A stretch of 64,000 nt of DNA from Medicago truncatula (Eukaryota > Streptophyta > Magnoliopsida > Fabales > Fabaceae), in assembly GCF_003473485.1 (NCBI RefSeq), contig NC_053045.1:59314494-59378493 (forward strand), in the 5' to 3' direction. Below, piece after piece: positions 37,081 through 49,424 of the stretch (position 1 is its first letter; the number at the start of each line of letters is the position of its first letter). Both the position numbers and the translations under genes were made by a program. Below the pieces are notes generated by a model, which worked only from the letters and a program-made list of their open reading frames with translations, was not told the origin of the DNA and searched no databases.

Positions 37081-40000
37081 CATTTGACGCAATCATACAA
37101 TTTGGACCATTGATCAATATTAGACTATTCGTGTTTAGACTTAAGTAAAAAGATTCAAAATGAGAACATGAGCCATCTAATTTTAATTTGATGGCCTAGA
37201 TAGGCAACCATACGATCATGTGAATGCAACAAATTCAATTCCGCCAATTACCTGTTGGAAAGGGACAAAAACAAAATTTGGGTCCAAAGGTATATTGTTA
37301 GAAGTTTGTTAAAAAGGTAATTAAAAACTAGTTTGAAAAAAACGATGTTTCTCATATTAAGATACTTAATTCTGATAATTATACCGATGTACCAACTAGA
37401 TAAAGGTTAATTATGTGTTCACACTTCTATGGGAAAAGGGGTTAGAATTTAAACACGTGAATTGAAGAGCAAAGTTACAAAAGACAAGGGATTTCAAAAC
37501 ATAGAAAAGAATGCATTATGCTAAACTCATATTAATATTACTTTAAATAAATCACAACTGCCTTAAAATATGACACCTGAGCTGACATGAAGTCACAACA
37601 AACAAGTGAAAACTTGGAATTTTTCCTAATATATTTTAAGTATTCCTTCAAAGGGAATCACTTATTTACCTATATACTCAACCACCTACAACTCTTTTTC
37701 TCTCCATAGCCTTCTCCTCCATTATACATTTCCAACTCTCTCATAATCAAAATATGTATTGCCACAAAGGAAAAAACTACATATAAGACAAGTACCTACC
37801 TAAATTCAGTTGTGAATGGTGGGACTAATCCATGAAAGCCAAGGTACCAACTTTCTTTGTTTGTACAGGTGTGTGAGTGATTCATTATAATTCATCTATA
37901 CATATCTTACAATAAACTGATATATTTTCATATTTCTTTTAAGATGATGACATCAAAGAGATTTTGTTGGCATGGCTTGGAAAGGATTTCTTGTTGATTC
38001 ATGTGAAATAGTATACATCAAGTTCTTAGGCAGGTATTTATGTTGTTACTTATTAGCTTTTGCAAAAACAAATTTAAACACTGCATTAATTAATTAAATA
38101 ATTTTTCGTTGATGTTCAAATATTTTTATAGGCAAATATATTAGTAAGTTAGTTTAGTTGTTACGTTAGTTTTTCAGATTTCGAATCCTTACTCAGTCGG
38201 TGATACTTCACTTACCAAGCCCGCCGAACTACCGACTTGAGACAACTGGATAATTCAATATGATCCATGTCCATTATAACTAAAAACCATACATACATTT
38301 ATGTTTTGATTTTTAAAAGAAAATAGTTGCGTTTGGTTAATGGTTAGTAACATCTTCCAATAGCAAAATTGCTAAGAAGGTACCATTTTTGAAAGATATA
38401 AAGAAGATGAACAAAAAGGGAATGTAGCCTTAAATTATATTGGGTCTAGTAAGTTAGGACCATCTATATATCATTGCATTGCATGAAGCTAGAAATCATT
38501 GGAAACATGCATAAAATACAATAATACCTACAGTTGGACCAATTTTAACAAAGAAATGTGCTAAATGCGGTCCACATTTCTGATCAAAACAATAGAGACA
38601 AACATGTGATTCAGTGAAGATGTTTTGTTTGCATTTGCTCTTATGGCAACAAAGTACTGAGTAGTAAACGGTGGCTCTAAAATCTAGCATTCTTTCTCAC
38701 TTTCATGTACAATTTATGTCCTGTCACATGTGGATATGCTTCTGCACTTTCTTCACAGATTTCACGGATTCACTCAGCTTATTATTTGATGATAAACAAA
38801 AAGTTATATAACACCAACCAATTCACCTTTGGCATATACGTTAAACTTGGCAATCATCCATGTTCAGCCCATTTAAGTAATGCTACAAATTATTAAAATT
38901 GGTCCACAGATTTATGAGCTATACTTGACATGCATTTTTTTGAGGCGTATGACCCCCTACATTTGGTATACGTGTCTTACAATTATCTGGTCTTTTTAAC
39001 GAGTCCTCCCGGAACACTTTTAAAGATTACAAAATAAGAAATTATTTTATATAAAAGTCAAATATTTTGATTTCAAATCAATTGATTACACATATTGCAA
39101 TAAAAAGTTGTCATTTAAAGGTCTTATAGAGTGTTCCGAGAGCATTCGTTAACATTTCCTGTAACTTGGTTATTTCTTCCTTCACAAAAAAATTCACTTA
39201 ATTATTTCTAACATCCAACAAAGATTGATTGTATTCTTCACCTTTTTAAGGTTATCTGAGTATATATTCCCTAAATAATGACCCCTTTTGTAGAAACCGA
39301 TAGAGAAACATAACTATTTTAATTTTCTGCTTTTTACAGCGTTAAGTAAGGAATTTGTGACTATGGGCTCATATGAGTCATGATTCCTCAATATTAATAT
39401 ACTACAAAATATTGAAAATAAAGAAAAGGAAATAGCCAAGTCTATAGCAAATACATATAGCTACGTTATCTTGAAGTTTTCTCCAGCATGACGAGGAATT
39501 AAAATTATTTTATAAAAAAAAATTGACATTAAAAAAATATAAAAATTAAAGGATAATAGCAAAAAAATGCACAAGGAACTATATATACATAAAATTTTAT
39601 ATTTAATTCAATTTTATATTTTGTAATACTTTTATATATTCCATTTTCAAATGTTTTTTTTATCACTATTACATACATATAGTAATTTTATACAAAAATG
39701 TCACTTTTAATGTAACCTTAATTATTATTTTTCTTTCAATTGTACCCTCTCATCAATATTGCGTGTCTCTCAAAATTTTATTTTATTCTTTACATCCACA
39801 AGAATGAGAATTAACCAATATAAAAAAAAAAAATTGATAATATTTTAATAATCTAAAATGTATATTAAACTAAATTATTTTGATAAACATTGGCAGGAAA
39901 AGTGGTAAGTACTAAAAGGTATTGGGGCCTATTAGATTTGAGAGTTTTATTGATAGTGATTCTTATAGCAAGAATCTAGATTCATCTTTTTGTGAGTGGT

Positions 40001-41187
40001 TTTGCTTTATAAAGTGGGAGATGCACTTCAAAGAAACACTTGATCCTATGCCTTAGATTTGCGTGGTACTTTTTGGATGGATTTGCTTGCACTGCCCTCT
40101 TGTTAAAGGAAAAGGAAAATAATTTGCGGACATCCATAATACGCATTCTACAAAGAAGAAAAAAAAAAAAAGAAAAAAAAAGAGAGTGGTGTGATATATT
40201 GGTATGATATTAGGAGAAATACAAAGAAAATAAGGTGTGTAATGAATGTGGACTCAACAACTTATAAAAATTATGAATGGGGTCAAATGCATTTTAATGA
40301 TGAGATTCTTCATATTTCTCTCCTTTTTTTCGTTCACAATTGAGAGGATCTATCTTCGAATATCATTATCCATAACTAAATTTTCATGTGCAACTTAATC
40401 AATTAGTCGTACTTTTAAGTTGAAAATAACTAGATAATTGCAAACTTGATATTTTTTTAATTATTTCATGTTGAAGTGGTTCATATTGTTTGATTTTATT
40501 AAAACCTAATCTATATTTTTTATTTGTAAAAGATTATCTTCGATGTAATTAATTGACCAGTGAAAAACATTGATCACATGTACGGTTTATGCAGTAAATT
40601 ATTATAATTAGTGTGTTATAATTTACTTAAAAAATTTATTTTGTGAAAAACCATCATCTAACTCATTGAAAAAGTGAAAAAAACTCGATGTACATTGTCT
40701 TCCATTCATCTCACGACAAGTGTTTGTTTGGTATATGTATTCTTCACTATTATTATTTTTAACAATGAGTGAATATATAAATTAATCATGAATGATGTTG
40801 TTTTCCGTCCTTAAAAAAATGATGTTATTTTGCTGAATATTTTCATTTTTTTTTTTTAATATTTGATTTGATTCCCCCGCATGATATGTAATTGTCATAG
40901 CTTTCTTTCAAAAAAAAAATGTAATTGTCTTAGCTTCAATTGGTGGTGTCAATTAGACGTGAAGATAAGGAAAGGAATGCGATAGGAACCGACTTTAATA
41001 AATTTGATTTGGACATCAAAAGAACATTTCTAGGCTTGTAAGAGACATTAAACATTATTCGTGGTCTCAGCTATGATCATCAAATCGTTGTTCCCTCCTT
41101 ATAACTTCGTTGGTTAGTTGTTTAAGCTACAACAAGAATGCAAGATAAATTAATACCATCATCGTTAGAATGTCTTGAAAATAAGTA
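37081..41187. other. Long intergenic, no gene recognised
   Basis: About 4 kb of AT-rich DNA. Around 37670-37880 there is leader-like C/T-rich sequence with TACAGGTGTG, and around 38150-38260 a decayed B-box-like GATTTCGAATCC. Purine-rich runs lie at 40156-40184. I see no protein or RNA gene. Confidence 0.5.
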
Positions 41188-41334
41188 CACCTTCCGGTCA
41201 CTAATATAAGTAAAAAACTACATTTTAGGTTCATTTATTTAATGATGCACATGATCTTTATTATAGACCACATACATCATTAAATAAATGAACTTAAAAT
41301 GTAGTTTTTAACTTATATTAGTGAGCGGATGGTG
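41188..41334. mobile_element. Near-perfect hairpin MITE, TA-flanked (147 bp)
   Basis: CACCTTCCGGTCACTAATAT at the left is mirrored by ATATTAGTGAGCGGATGGTG at the right, and the arms pair almost completely (AACTACATTTTAGGTTCATT with its complement) around a loop of about 25 bases. TA flanks both sides (41186-41187, 41335-41336), consistent with a Tc1/mariner (Stowaway-type) MITE. Confidence 0.82.
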
Positions 41335-42401
41335 TATCTACTTGATTTATAGTTTAACGGTTACAACCAATCTACCCTTGGAAGGCATGTGTGTTGTTTG
41401 TTGATACGTGACACCATTAATAGTCTCACCTTAGAAAACACAAATGACACAACTTCATTGAAATAACAAAAATGTTCCTTCCATAAGAACAAACATAGTG
41501 AATAGAAACATGACTCTTGACTCAACTGTAAAAAAATAAGCGATTACTTTTATACAAAATAAAATTGTCAACAATAAAATTCATAAAATACATATATTCC
41601 TAAATTTCATATGACTTTGCAATTAATATTTGAGGGCCCAATAATTGAAATTTATCATCCTCATTTGCATTGAGAAACAATTTTGGACCCACAACCACTT
41701 TAGTTCATTATACATGGCATTCATCATCGTCTATGTATATGCACTAAATCATTACAACTGCTAATTGTTGTCTTACATTACAAGACGTACAGACAATAAA
41801 ACGAAAGCAAAATTAAATAAAATAATATATATTTTGAAGAAGAAAGAATACAAAGAAGCAGAAAATAGAAGTTGGATATTTTATTGGTTGTATAGTATGA
41901 AGGGAATCTGATATAAACTAAGCGTAACAGAAAATTAAACATAATATAAAAACTATTTTCTTTTTCAGAATAAGACAAGAAATAAATTTAGCAAAAATAT
42001 AGATTTGAAGCCAAACAAAAAGACACTAGATAGACCTAGGATATATTGTGTTCATGTGTGCCAACACAATTTGAATAAGACACAAAAATAAAATGGTTTT
42101 TTCTGCCGTTTTCTAACTGTACATGTTGATCCTCGTGTCTGTTCACCTTACGTCACTTTCTATTGGGGTGGGGGTGGGGGTGGGGTGTGGCCAACTTTAA
42201 ATCTTCAAGGTGTATATGAAGATTGCATAGCTAGCTTAGCTTAAGTACTTTGTACCTAATCTAATCTAGATTTAATTGTAGTTTCAATCCCCTTTTTTTT
42301 TTTATGTCGATCTTCGTTTTTAAAAGAGTTTTGTTATTTAAACATCAAAATAAATATATATTGTGTGACTTGGTATATGTGTTTCTTTTACTTTTTTTTT
42401 G

Positions 42402-42705
42402 ACTTAATAATAGTTTTAGCCCCTTAACTTTTCAAAAGTTGCGATTTTGGCTTCTAAGAAAAGAAACTACAATACCGCCTCCTAAGTTTTGCACTCGTGA
42501 CAGTTTTGGCCCCCAAGCCAATTTGGACTTGGTCTACGCTGACGTGGCACCCTAAGTGAGGTGCCACGTGGTATTTTTTAATTCTTTTTTGCCTTGGGGG
42601 CCAAAACTGCTACAGTTGCAAAACTTAAGGGGCGATTTTGTAGTTTCTTTTAGGGGCCAAAATCGCAACTTTGTAAAAGTTAAGGGGCAAAAACTACTAT
42701 TAAGT
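42402..42705. mobile_element. Foldback element with ACGT-core centre (304 bp)
   Basis: Long inverted arms: ACTTAATAATAGTTTTAGCC at the left mirrors GGCAAAAACTACTATTAAGT at the right, with GTTGCGATTTTGGC and CAGTTTTGGCCCCCAAG also paired. The centre is GCTGACGTGGCACC and GGTGCCACGTGG, which contains a G-box CACGTG. A related, half-destroyed copy lies at 48903-49121. Confidence 0.8.
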
Positions 42706-43146
42706 TTTTTTTTTTTTTTTAATCTTTTACAACTTATATTAGTTTCAAAGATACACATAAAAATAAAAATAAAATCGTATTTGACATAAAAAATTTAATG
42801 TCAGGGTATTATTTATCTCTTTAAAATTTAGTTTTGTTAGTCTCTTACACATATTTCTGGACCCAAAAATTGTGAAATGACAATCATTTTTATTAGACGA
42901 AGTCTATGGTGCACATGTATGATAAGTCTTATATCATATATAAAATTGTTTTCACTATTAGATCAATAGATCTTACTATTAAATTAAATCATATATGATG
43001 AAAGATTTTTTTTTTTGAGGGAATATATGATGAAAGATTGAATTGTGAAAAATAGACTACCGTATATTTGACATAGTTTTTTTTATTAACTATCATAAAA
43101 TATTTGACACAAGTCTAAAAAATTGGACATTATAAAGGTGACGGGA

Positions 43147-43490
43147 GAACAATCATTTTAGTCCGTGAATGTGTAATGATTAGTTACAATAATCCTTTAA
43201 TGGATCAAAATTTTAAAATAGTCTCTCATTGTGCATTATGTTAGTCAAAATAGTCCATGACGCTAAAATAATATCTCAATACTCGCAATAACTCTTTTTA
43301 TATAGTGACTGAAATGACAATAAGTAAGTATATTGAAAGTTTAATATGACAATATTAATAAAACATTTTAACATCAGAGACTATTTTGACTAACGAAATG
43401 CATAGTTAGAGACTATTTTAAAATTTTGTTATAATGAAAAACTATTATAACTACTCATTATACATTCAGAGATAAAAGTGACTATTACCA
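43147..43490. mobile_element. Palindromic MITE, family 'aatagtctc', copy 2
   Basis: Left CAATCATTTTAGTCCGTGAA and right TCTGAATGTA in complement form the outer pair; GTTAGTCAAAATAGTCCATG pairs with ATTTTGACTAACG inside. It resembles 34760-35132. No clear target duplication. Confidence 0.6.
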
Positions 43491-43628
43491 GTTCCATGAG
43501 CAAATAAAAATAAGATATCAAAATGGTAACAAAGTCTTTAATCCTAATATGTGTATCATTGACTTGTTACTGTGTTTGACATAATCACTCATGTGATTAG
43601 TGATTACAAACTTGAAATATATATATTA

Positions 43629-43909
43629 CTCCTTCCGTTCCAAATTATACGACGTTTTGGGCATTTCACACATATTAAGAAATGTAATTAATATTGTGTG
43701 GGAAAGAGATATTGTGAGTTGTTTTACAAAATTATCCTTAATAAATGATATGGGAAAGATAAATGAAAGAATTGAAAAAAGAAAGAGTAATAAATAGTTA
43801 AGAATATAATAGGAAAAGTAACATTAATATTTCATTGATATTCTAAAATGACGTACAATTTGGGACAAATATTTTTTCTAAAATGATATATAATTTGGGA
43901 CGGAGGGAG
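43629..43909. mobile_element. Stowaway-type MITE
   Basis: It begins CTCCTTCCGTTCCAAATTAT and ends ATTTGGGACGGAGGGAG, the well-known Stowaway terminal signature. TA precedes the left end; the right flank is TT, so one target base seems mutated. The right end carries a second internal copy of the terminal repeat (AATTTGGGACAAAT, about 43858). Confidence 0.8.
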
Positions 43910-44166
43910 TTTTATCTATCAATCTCCTTTGTACATGTTGATACTTGTGTATCATTTAGGTTCTATGTGTTCATCTATGGCTACTATCTACCTTCTATAT
44001 TCACACTCATACATAACATAACACACACGGGTGTCGCATAAAGTTTGTTTTATTATTCTACGTGTCAGGTTCCTGTTACAACACCATACATACATTCACT
44101 CTGCTTTAGTACTTTCTCTTTGATCTTTTCTCTCTTCTTTCAGACACCATTTTCAGAATCATAACC
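43910..44166 (+). promoter_or_regulatory. Leader region of the CHUP1-like gene
   Basis: C/T-rich sequence before the ATG (44103-44150) fits a plant 5' leader. ACGTGTCAGG at about 44060 has an ACGT core. No clear TATA box could be chosen. Confidence 0.3.
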
Positions 44167-47100
44167 ATGAAGCAAAAAACACCAACATCAACAACTACAA
44201 CCACACCAAGAAGTGTGTTGAAACATCACCAACAACAACAACATAGTGATAATAAGTCTCTACAAACTGTTCCACAAACACGTTTAAGAGTAAGAGCTTC
44301 TTCTAAGGCTAAAGAATCACCAAAAACACCACCAGAAATTGTTAATAGAGTCTCTACCATTTCATCAACAAGAGCTAAGTCAGTGCCTCCAGACATGAAG
44401 AACAATTCAAAGGCCAAAAGAAGTATTTTTATGAACAAGGTTGTTAAATCCATTGAAGAAGAGGTTGAAAGTTCTCACAAGGGTAGTAAGGAAGGTGAAG
44501 TGGCTAAGGTTGTTGTTGTTGCTCCTCCGCGGCGAAGGAGGATTGAGGAGGATGATCCTGATGTGAAGGAGAAGAAAGAGTTGCTGGAGAAGCTTGAGGT
44601 GAGTGAGAATTTGATCAAGAGTTTGCAGTCTGAGATTAAGGCTTTGAAAGATGAATTGAATCAAGTTAAGGGCTTGAACATTGATCTTGAGTCTCAAAAT
44701 ATAAAGCTTAATCAAAATCTTGCTTCTGCTGAAGCTAAGATTGTAGCTTTTGGCACTAGTAGTAGCACAAGAAAGGTGAGAAATTTATATATGAATTTGT
44801 TTCATTTGCTTTTAAAGTGCATGGAATGTGTTTTTTTTCTTTTCTTCATTTGTTTTGTAGCCTTCAAGTGTGTTAATTCATTCATTAGGATCATTTAATC
44901 AATCATTGTTTGATTGGAAATTTGGAATTACCTTAGTTTTAGAGTGTTAACTTGTATGGTGATTACAAAATTGAGATCAATTATTTGTTTTTATATGCCT
45001 AAAATGTCATCTATCTCAAACTGCTTCCTTAGCAATGAATCTGATTTTTGTTTTTCTTGAATGAAGAAGGAGCCAATTGGAGAACGCCAGAGTCCTAAAT
45101 TTAAAGACATACAAAAAATCATTGCTGACAAATTGGAAATGTCTAAGGTAAAAAAAGAAGCCAATCCTGAGGTGATTTTTGTTAAATCTTCGATTCCAGC
45201 TCCAATTCCGAATCATGCAGCCATTCGTGAAATTACAAGTTTAGGAAGAAAATCTCCACCCAACCACTGCCTCATGCCACCTCCACCACCCCCGCCACCA
45301 CCAATTCCGTCTCGGCCTTTGGCAAAATTGGCTAACACTCAAAAGGCTCCTGCAGTTGTCCAACTATTTCACTCCTTAAAGAATCAGGACACGAAGAAAG
45401 ACTTGAAAGGATCAATTAATCATCAGAAACCGATAACTAACAGTGCACACAATAGCATTGTAGGAGAAATTCAAAACCGATCAGCTCATCTTTTAGCAGT
45501 AAGTATTGCATTCAATTGTGTTAACTAACTTTCAAATTTATTCTATTAATCAATGAGTGATGACTGATATGACTGGCCATTATTTCCAGATTAGGGAGGA
45601 CATTCAAACAAAAGGGGAGTTCATTAATGGCCTTATAAATAAGGTTGTTGACGCGTCCTATGTGGACATTGAAGACGTCCTCAAGTTTGTTGATTGGCTT
45701 GATGGTGAACTATCCACTTTGGTAAGTTTCTGCCAAAGTTATTTATTGGTGGGCCTTGATGCAGCTAATATGTTATATGTTTGTTAGTTCTTTAAAAGAT
45801 AGATAGTTTTGAAAATTTCTTTGTATCTAATTTTTGTACATAAAAGATAAGCTCTTTTTCTTTACTTAGGATCTTTTTAAAATATTGGTTCACCTAACTT
45901 CTTTTGAGGAGAAAATGAGTCAGACTAAGCGGAAGCTAACTATAAGTATGTATTTGAAAGTGTACATAAAACAAAATGGTTTCTTAGTAGCTTCTTATGA
46001 TCCGGTGTTGCGCAGGCTGATGAGCGTGCTGTCTTGAAGCATTTTAAATGGCCTGAGAGGAAAGCTGATACGATGCGTGAGGCTGCAGTTGAGTATCGCG
46101 AGCTTAAAATGTTAGAACAAGAGATTTCATCTTACAAGGATGACCCTGACATTCCATGTGTAGCTAGTTTGAAAAAGATAGCAAGCCTATTAGACAAGTA
46201 AGATTATTGTGACAATGATTCTATTTATGAACTACAGATATGACAGATTTTCAGGTGGCAGGGGCTAACTCTTTCCATCGTTGTGATAGGTCTGAGCGGA
46301 GCATACAGAAGTTAATTGTGCTGCGAAATTCTGTCATACGTTCGTATCAAATGTACAACATTCCAACTGCGTGGATGCTTGATTCAGGAATATCTAGCAA
46401 GGTATCGTTTTTTATGCTTTTACTCGTGAAATGAAAAACAATGACTCTAATACCCCTATTGGCCTTTGAAATGCTTATTAGAATTGAGTTGATTAGCTAT
46501 ACACCATTTCTGCAGATAAAGCAGTCTTCAATGACTCTTGTCAAGATGTACATGAAAAGATTGACAATGGAGCTTGAATCCATTCGAAATTCAGACAGAG
46601 AATCTAATCAAGATTCTCTTCTACTACAGGGTGTGCATTTTGCATACAGAGCCCATCAGGTATTTTAGCAACTTTTAAGGCATGTGAATGAAATCTGTAA
46701 CTCGTAATTGTTCAGAAATGCGTCATTTGAACATATCATAAATTGAAGCCATAAATTCTCCTAATGTTCAAATGCCACCAAAAGAACAAATGATGAGTAG
46801 GTTTACTACAATCAGACTTCTGTCCCATGCATTTAAAACTTAAGTCTGATAAGCTATGTACTGGGACCAACACTTTGAATTGAAGGTGTCTGGTGTACGG
46901 CACTGAGAGTCTGACATGAAACTAACATGTGTGCTTACATTCAATCACTTCCATTTTCTTAAATTATTGTGAAGAGTCTGTGTCGTGTCCGGCGTCCGTA
47001 TACATGTCAATGTTTCGTAGCTAATAAGTGAAAATGAAATGGTTGTGAAAATTTCGGAAAAATGTAATGCATGTGAACAAGTTTGTTTGTGATTGTATCA

Positions 47101-47306
47101 ATGAAGAACCGAACTACCTCTTTGTATTTTTGTATCTTTTTACTTTGGAACCAGGTTGTTGTTCCAACATTGTTTTATTTGTTGTTTTGTAGTTTGCTGG
47201 AGGTTTGGACTCAGAAACATTGTGTGCATTTGAAGAGATAAGGCAACGTGTACCAGGACACCTAGCAGGGTCTCGAGAACTTTTGGCTTGCATAGCATCA
47301 TCATGA
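44167..47306 (+). CDS. CHUP1-like coiled-coil, proline-rich protein
   Basis: Homologue of the CHUP1 family; CHUP1 anchors chloroplasts to the plasma membrane and controls actin filaments on them, and a related member (IPGA1) influences microtubules. Seven exons: 44167-44775, 45067-45498, 45590-45721, 46016-46197, 46290-46401, 46516-46659, 47193-47306, giving 574 residues. Visible parts are a basic Ser/Thr-rich N-terminus, a coiled coil at about residues 135-190 (LLEKLEVSENLIKSLQSEI onward), a run of nine prolines near 275 (PPPPPPPPPIP), and the conserved CHUP1-type C-terminus from about 345 (FINGLINKVVDASYVDIEDV, FKWPERKADTMREAAVEYR, FAGGLDSETLCAFEEIRQR). There is no N-terminal hydrophobic anchor like that of CHUP1, so outer-envelope targeting is not expected. 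The exon 2 acceptor could be three bases later. Confidence 0.9.
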
Positions 47307-48875
47307 GAAGTCACTGATTTTTAATACTGCTACTAATGGTTACAAAATGTTGGCGACTAAACATTCAATATTCTTTAAATATCTTCTTCGATGCTCAATG
47401 CTTACAATGAAGGATGAACCCCTCACTCAGAAGATTTTGTGAAGAAAGTAAATCCCAATCCATGGATAAGTCTGCTATGAAACTGTTACAGCCTGTCTCA
47501 CAATCTAGGAATAGGATCTTCGGTTGAGTTATTTAATTTCAATAGTGAATTTTTTGAGATAGTTCTCTCTAATGTTGTAGCTGCATATATATATATATAT
47601 ATATATATATTTAACATTTACAAAATACTCTAATAATGTAATATTCATGTTTCATGTCATATGTAGTGTCTGTCAAATACATATTGAAGCAATCTCTCTT
47701 GTATTATATTTGATAATTGATAATTCGGTACTTTAATCCAAAAGGGAAGTTAGTAGCTTAAAACTCTTTAAGCCTCACTACAAGAGTGTGTTCTGTGGAG
47801 ATTGAATTGTTTTCCTCTCCTCTCCCACAAGTTGAGTGATACTTGACCAACTAAGTCACATTCATTGAGTACTCTTTTTTTTAAGCAAAAGCATCACATG
47901 ACATTATGACATAATAGGAAAGGTACAACCAAGGGAATAGTCACAAAGACTAAAATCAATTGTCTCCTTTAAAACCTTATCAGAAAAATTCAAATGGATA
48001 AAACCTTGATGAAAGTAAAAAGAGTGTTGTGCAACTAGAAAAATGCTAAAAAAATCAAAACATGACCAAGTACACAGTTCGAGCATATTTCTAAAGAAAG
48101 CTTCACTGGCTTTAGATGGAATGTTATTCATCCATGATGTCATAAATATGAAAATCAAAGGAAAGGAAAGAAGATCATTGTTGATGGAACATGATTCGAT
48201 TGGACCTGGAAAGATGGTTTGTTGGATGATATTCATTGTGCAGAGAGATTGAGCTTTTAGCCTTCCAATGTGGTCTGCTGCGAGTTCTTCTAAATTGAGG
48301 GGTTGTTTCTGCACGCGCTCTGACGCCTAAGTCTGTGAGGGGTTCAAGAGAGAGTGCGGCTATACATAAGGTAATATAGAGGATAATTAGGGGTTTTGGT
48401 TGTCAAGCATTCACATGAATAGTTGTCCCTGAGGGATAGATGTGACCATTTGGGTGGTTCTCTAGCATTGGATCTGAACTGGACGGACTCGAGCCTAGCC
48501 AGAATGGGTTTTAGGCCGGTCCGAAACAAAACACCGATTAGAATCTTTCAAGATTTAATATCCAATTTTTCTTTAGTTGTAGTGAACCTTGATGAGGATG
48601 CATCCCAAACTAGTTTAATGGTAATTTATACCTTGATGATGTTCGCACAATAGCGTAAAGAGTGTCACCATCAAATGACAAATAAGAGGGTCTAAAAATA
48701 CCAATCTTCTTTATAGCATAGATCATATTCCTTATGTAGTGTTAGGAGTAACGATACTAGTGAGTCGTAGGTTTTGAATTTGAGGATAAATGGAGTTAGA
48801 ATTTTCAATTCGGGAAAAACTGGTGAAGGGGCTGAAATTATAACATATTAGAGGGCTAAAATTGACATGAAATCG
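47307..48875. other. Intergenic with unrecognised coding-like remnants
   Basis: The CHUP1-like 3' flank includes an (AT)n run at 47585-47610. On the minus strand 47904-48314 is open for 136 codons (containing NLEELAADHIGRLKAQ and FIFMTSWMNNIPSKASEAFF), and further minus-strand pieces near 48600-48720 read IGIFRPSYLSFDGDTLYAIV. I do not recognise either. They may be fragments of one or more decayed genes or transposons. Confidence 0.4.
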
Positions 48876-48902
48876 ACAGAAAAGTTACAATATTATAAGA
48901 AT

Positions 48903-49121
48903 GGCTTAATTGCACTTTTGACCCCCTATCTTTTCAAAAATTGCGATTTTGGCCCCTAACTAATTAAAATACAAAACAGCCCATATGTATTGGATATTTG
49001 GCAGTTTTGGCCCCCAAGGCCACTTTTGACTTAATCTTCGCTGACGTGGCACCCACATCCCTTAAATGAGGTGCCACGTGTCGACCATTGTGGGTGCCAC
49101 GTCAGCGAAGACTAAGTCAAC
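48903..49121. mobile_element. Foldback element, right arm missing
   Basis: It contains the left arm phrases of the 42402-42705 element (TTGCGATTTTGGCCCC, GGCAGTTTTGGCCCCCAAG) and a central inverted repeat TTGACTTAATCTTCGCTGAC against GTCAGCGAAGACTAAGTCAA, with GTGCCACGTG between. The outer right arm is absent; the sequence passes directly into CHR18-derived DNA. Confidence 0.75.
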
Positions 49122-49391
49122 AAACATAAACTACATATAGGAACTTGAAGGGATTAAAATAAGGGAGATGCGACCTTATATATCCTTGTAGAATCAAAGT
49201 TATAACTGTGCGTGTGCATTGAGTGAGAAAGCTAAAACAATATCTTAAGTTTTTAAGATTCTTTTAGTTCATATAGGTTCCAGCAATGGAAAGTATTAAT
49301 CTTCAATTGCTTTAAAGAGAAGAAGTTGTCGCATACCTCAATTACAGTTCTAAGATAATCAAGAACAACTGGAATCTTGGCTTCCGCAGAA
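49117..49391 (-). pseudogene. Copied exon-intron fragment of the CHR18-like gene
   Basis: 275 bp match 55752-56026 without gaps and with roughly eight substitutions by eye (about 97% identity). The fragment covers intron sequence plus most of the exon encoding [17 protein letters not shown]. Here the exon reads AEAKIPVVLDYLRTVIE, two changed residues. It keeps the same orientation as the source, 6.6 kb away. There is no promoter or complete reading frame, so it is a gene fragment, not a gene. Confidence 0.9.
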
Positions 49392-49424
49392 ATTATAACA
49401 GAAAAGTTATAATATTATAAGAAT

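Larger units (their letters stand above)
48876..49424. repeat. Insertion bounded by 27-bp direct repeats
   Basis: A 27-bp sequence at 48876-48902 (starting ACAGAAAAGTTACAATATTA) recurs at 49398-49424 with a single C-to-T difference. Between them lie a damaged foldback element (48903-49121) and a copied piece of the CHR18-like gene (49117-49391). Confidence 0.8.

Noticed and set aside
42552-42789. Open frames on both strands in the foldback element
   Set aside because: They arise from the inverted-repeat arms and poly-T; no protein resemblance.
44226-44715. Minus-strand open frames opposite CHUP1-like exon 1
   Set aside because: Low-complexity antisense of a Lys/Glu-rich coiled-coil exon.
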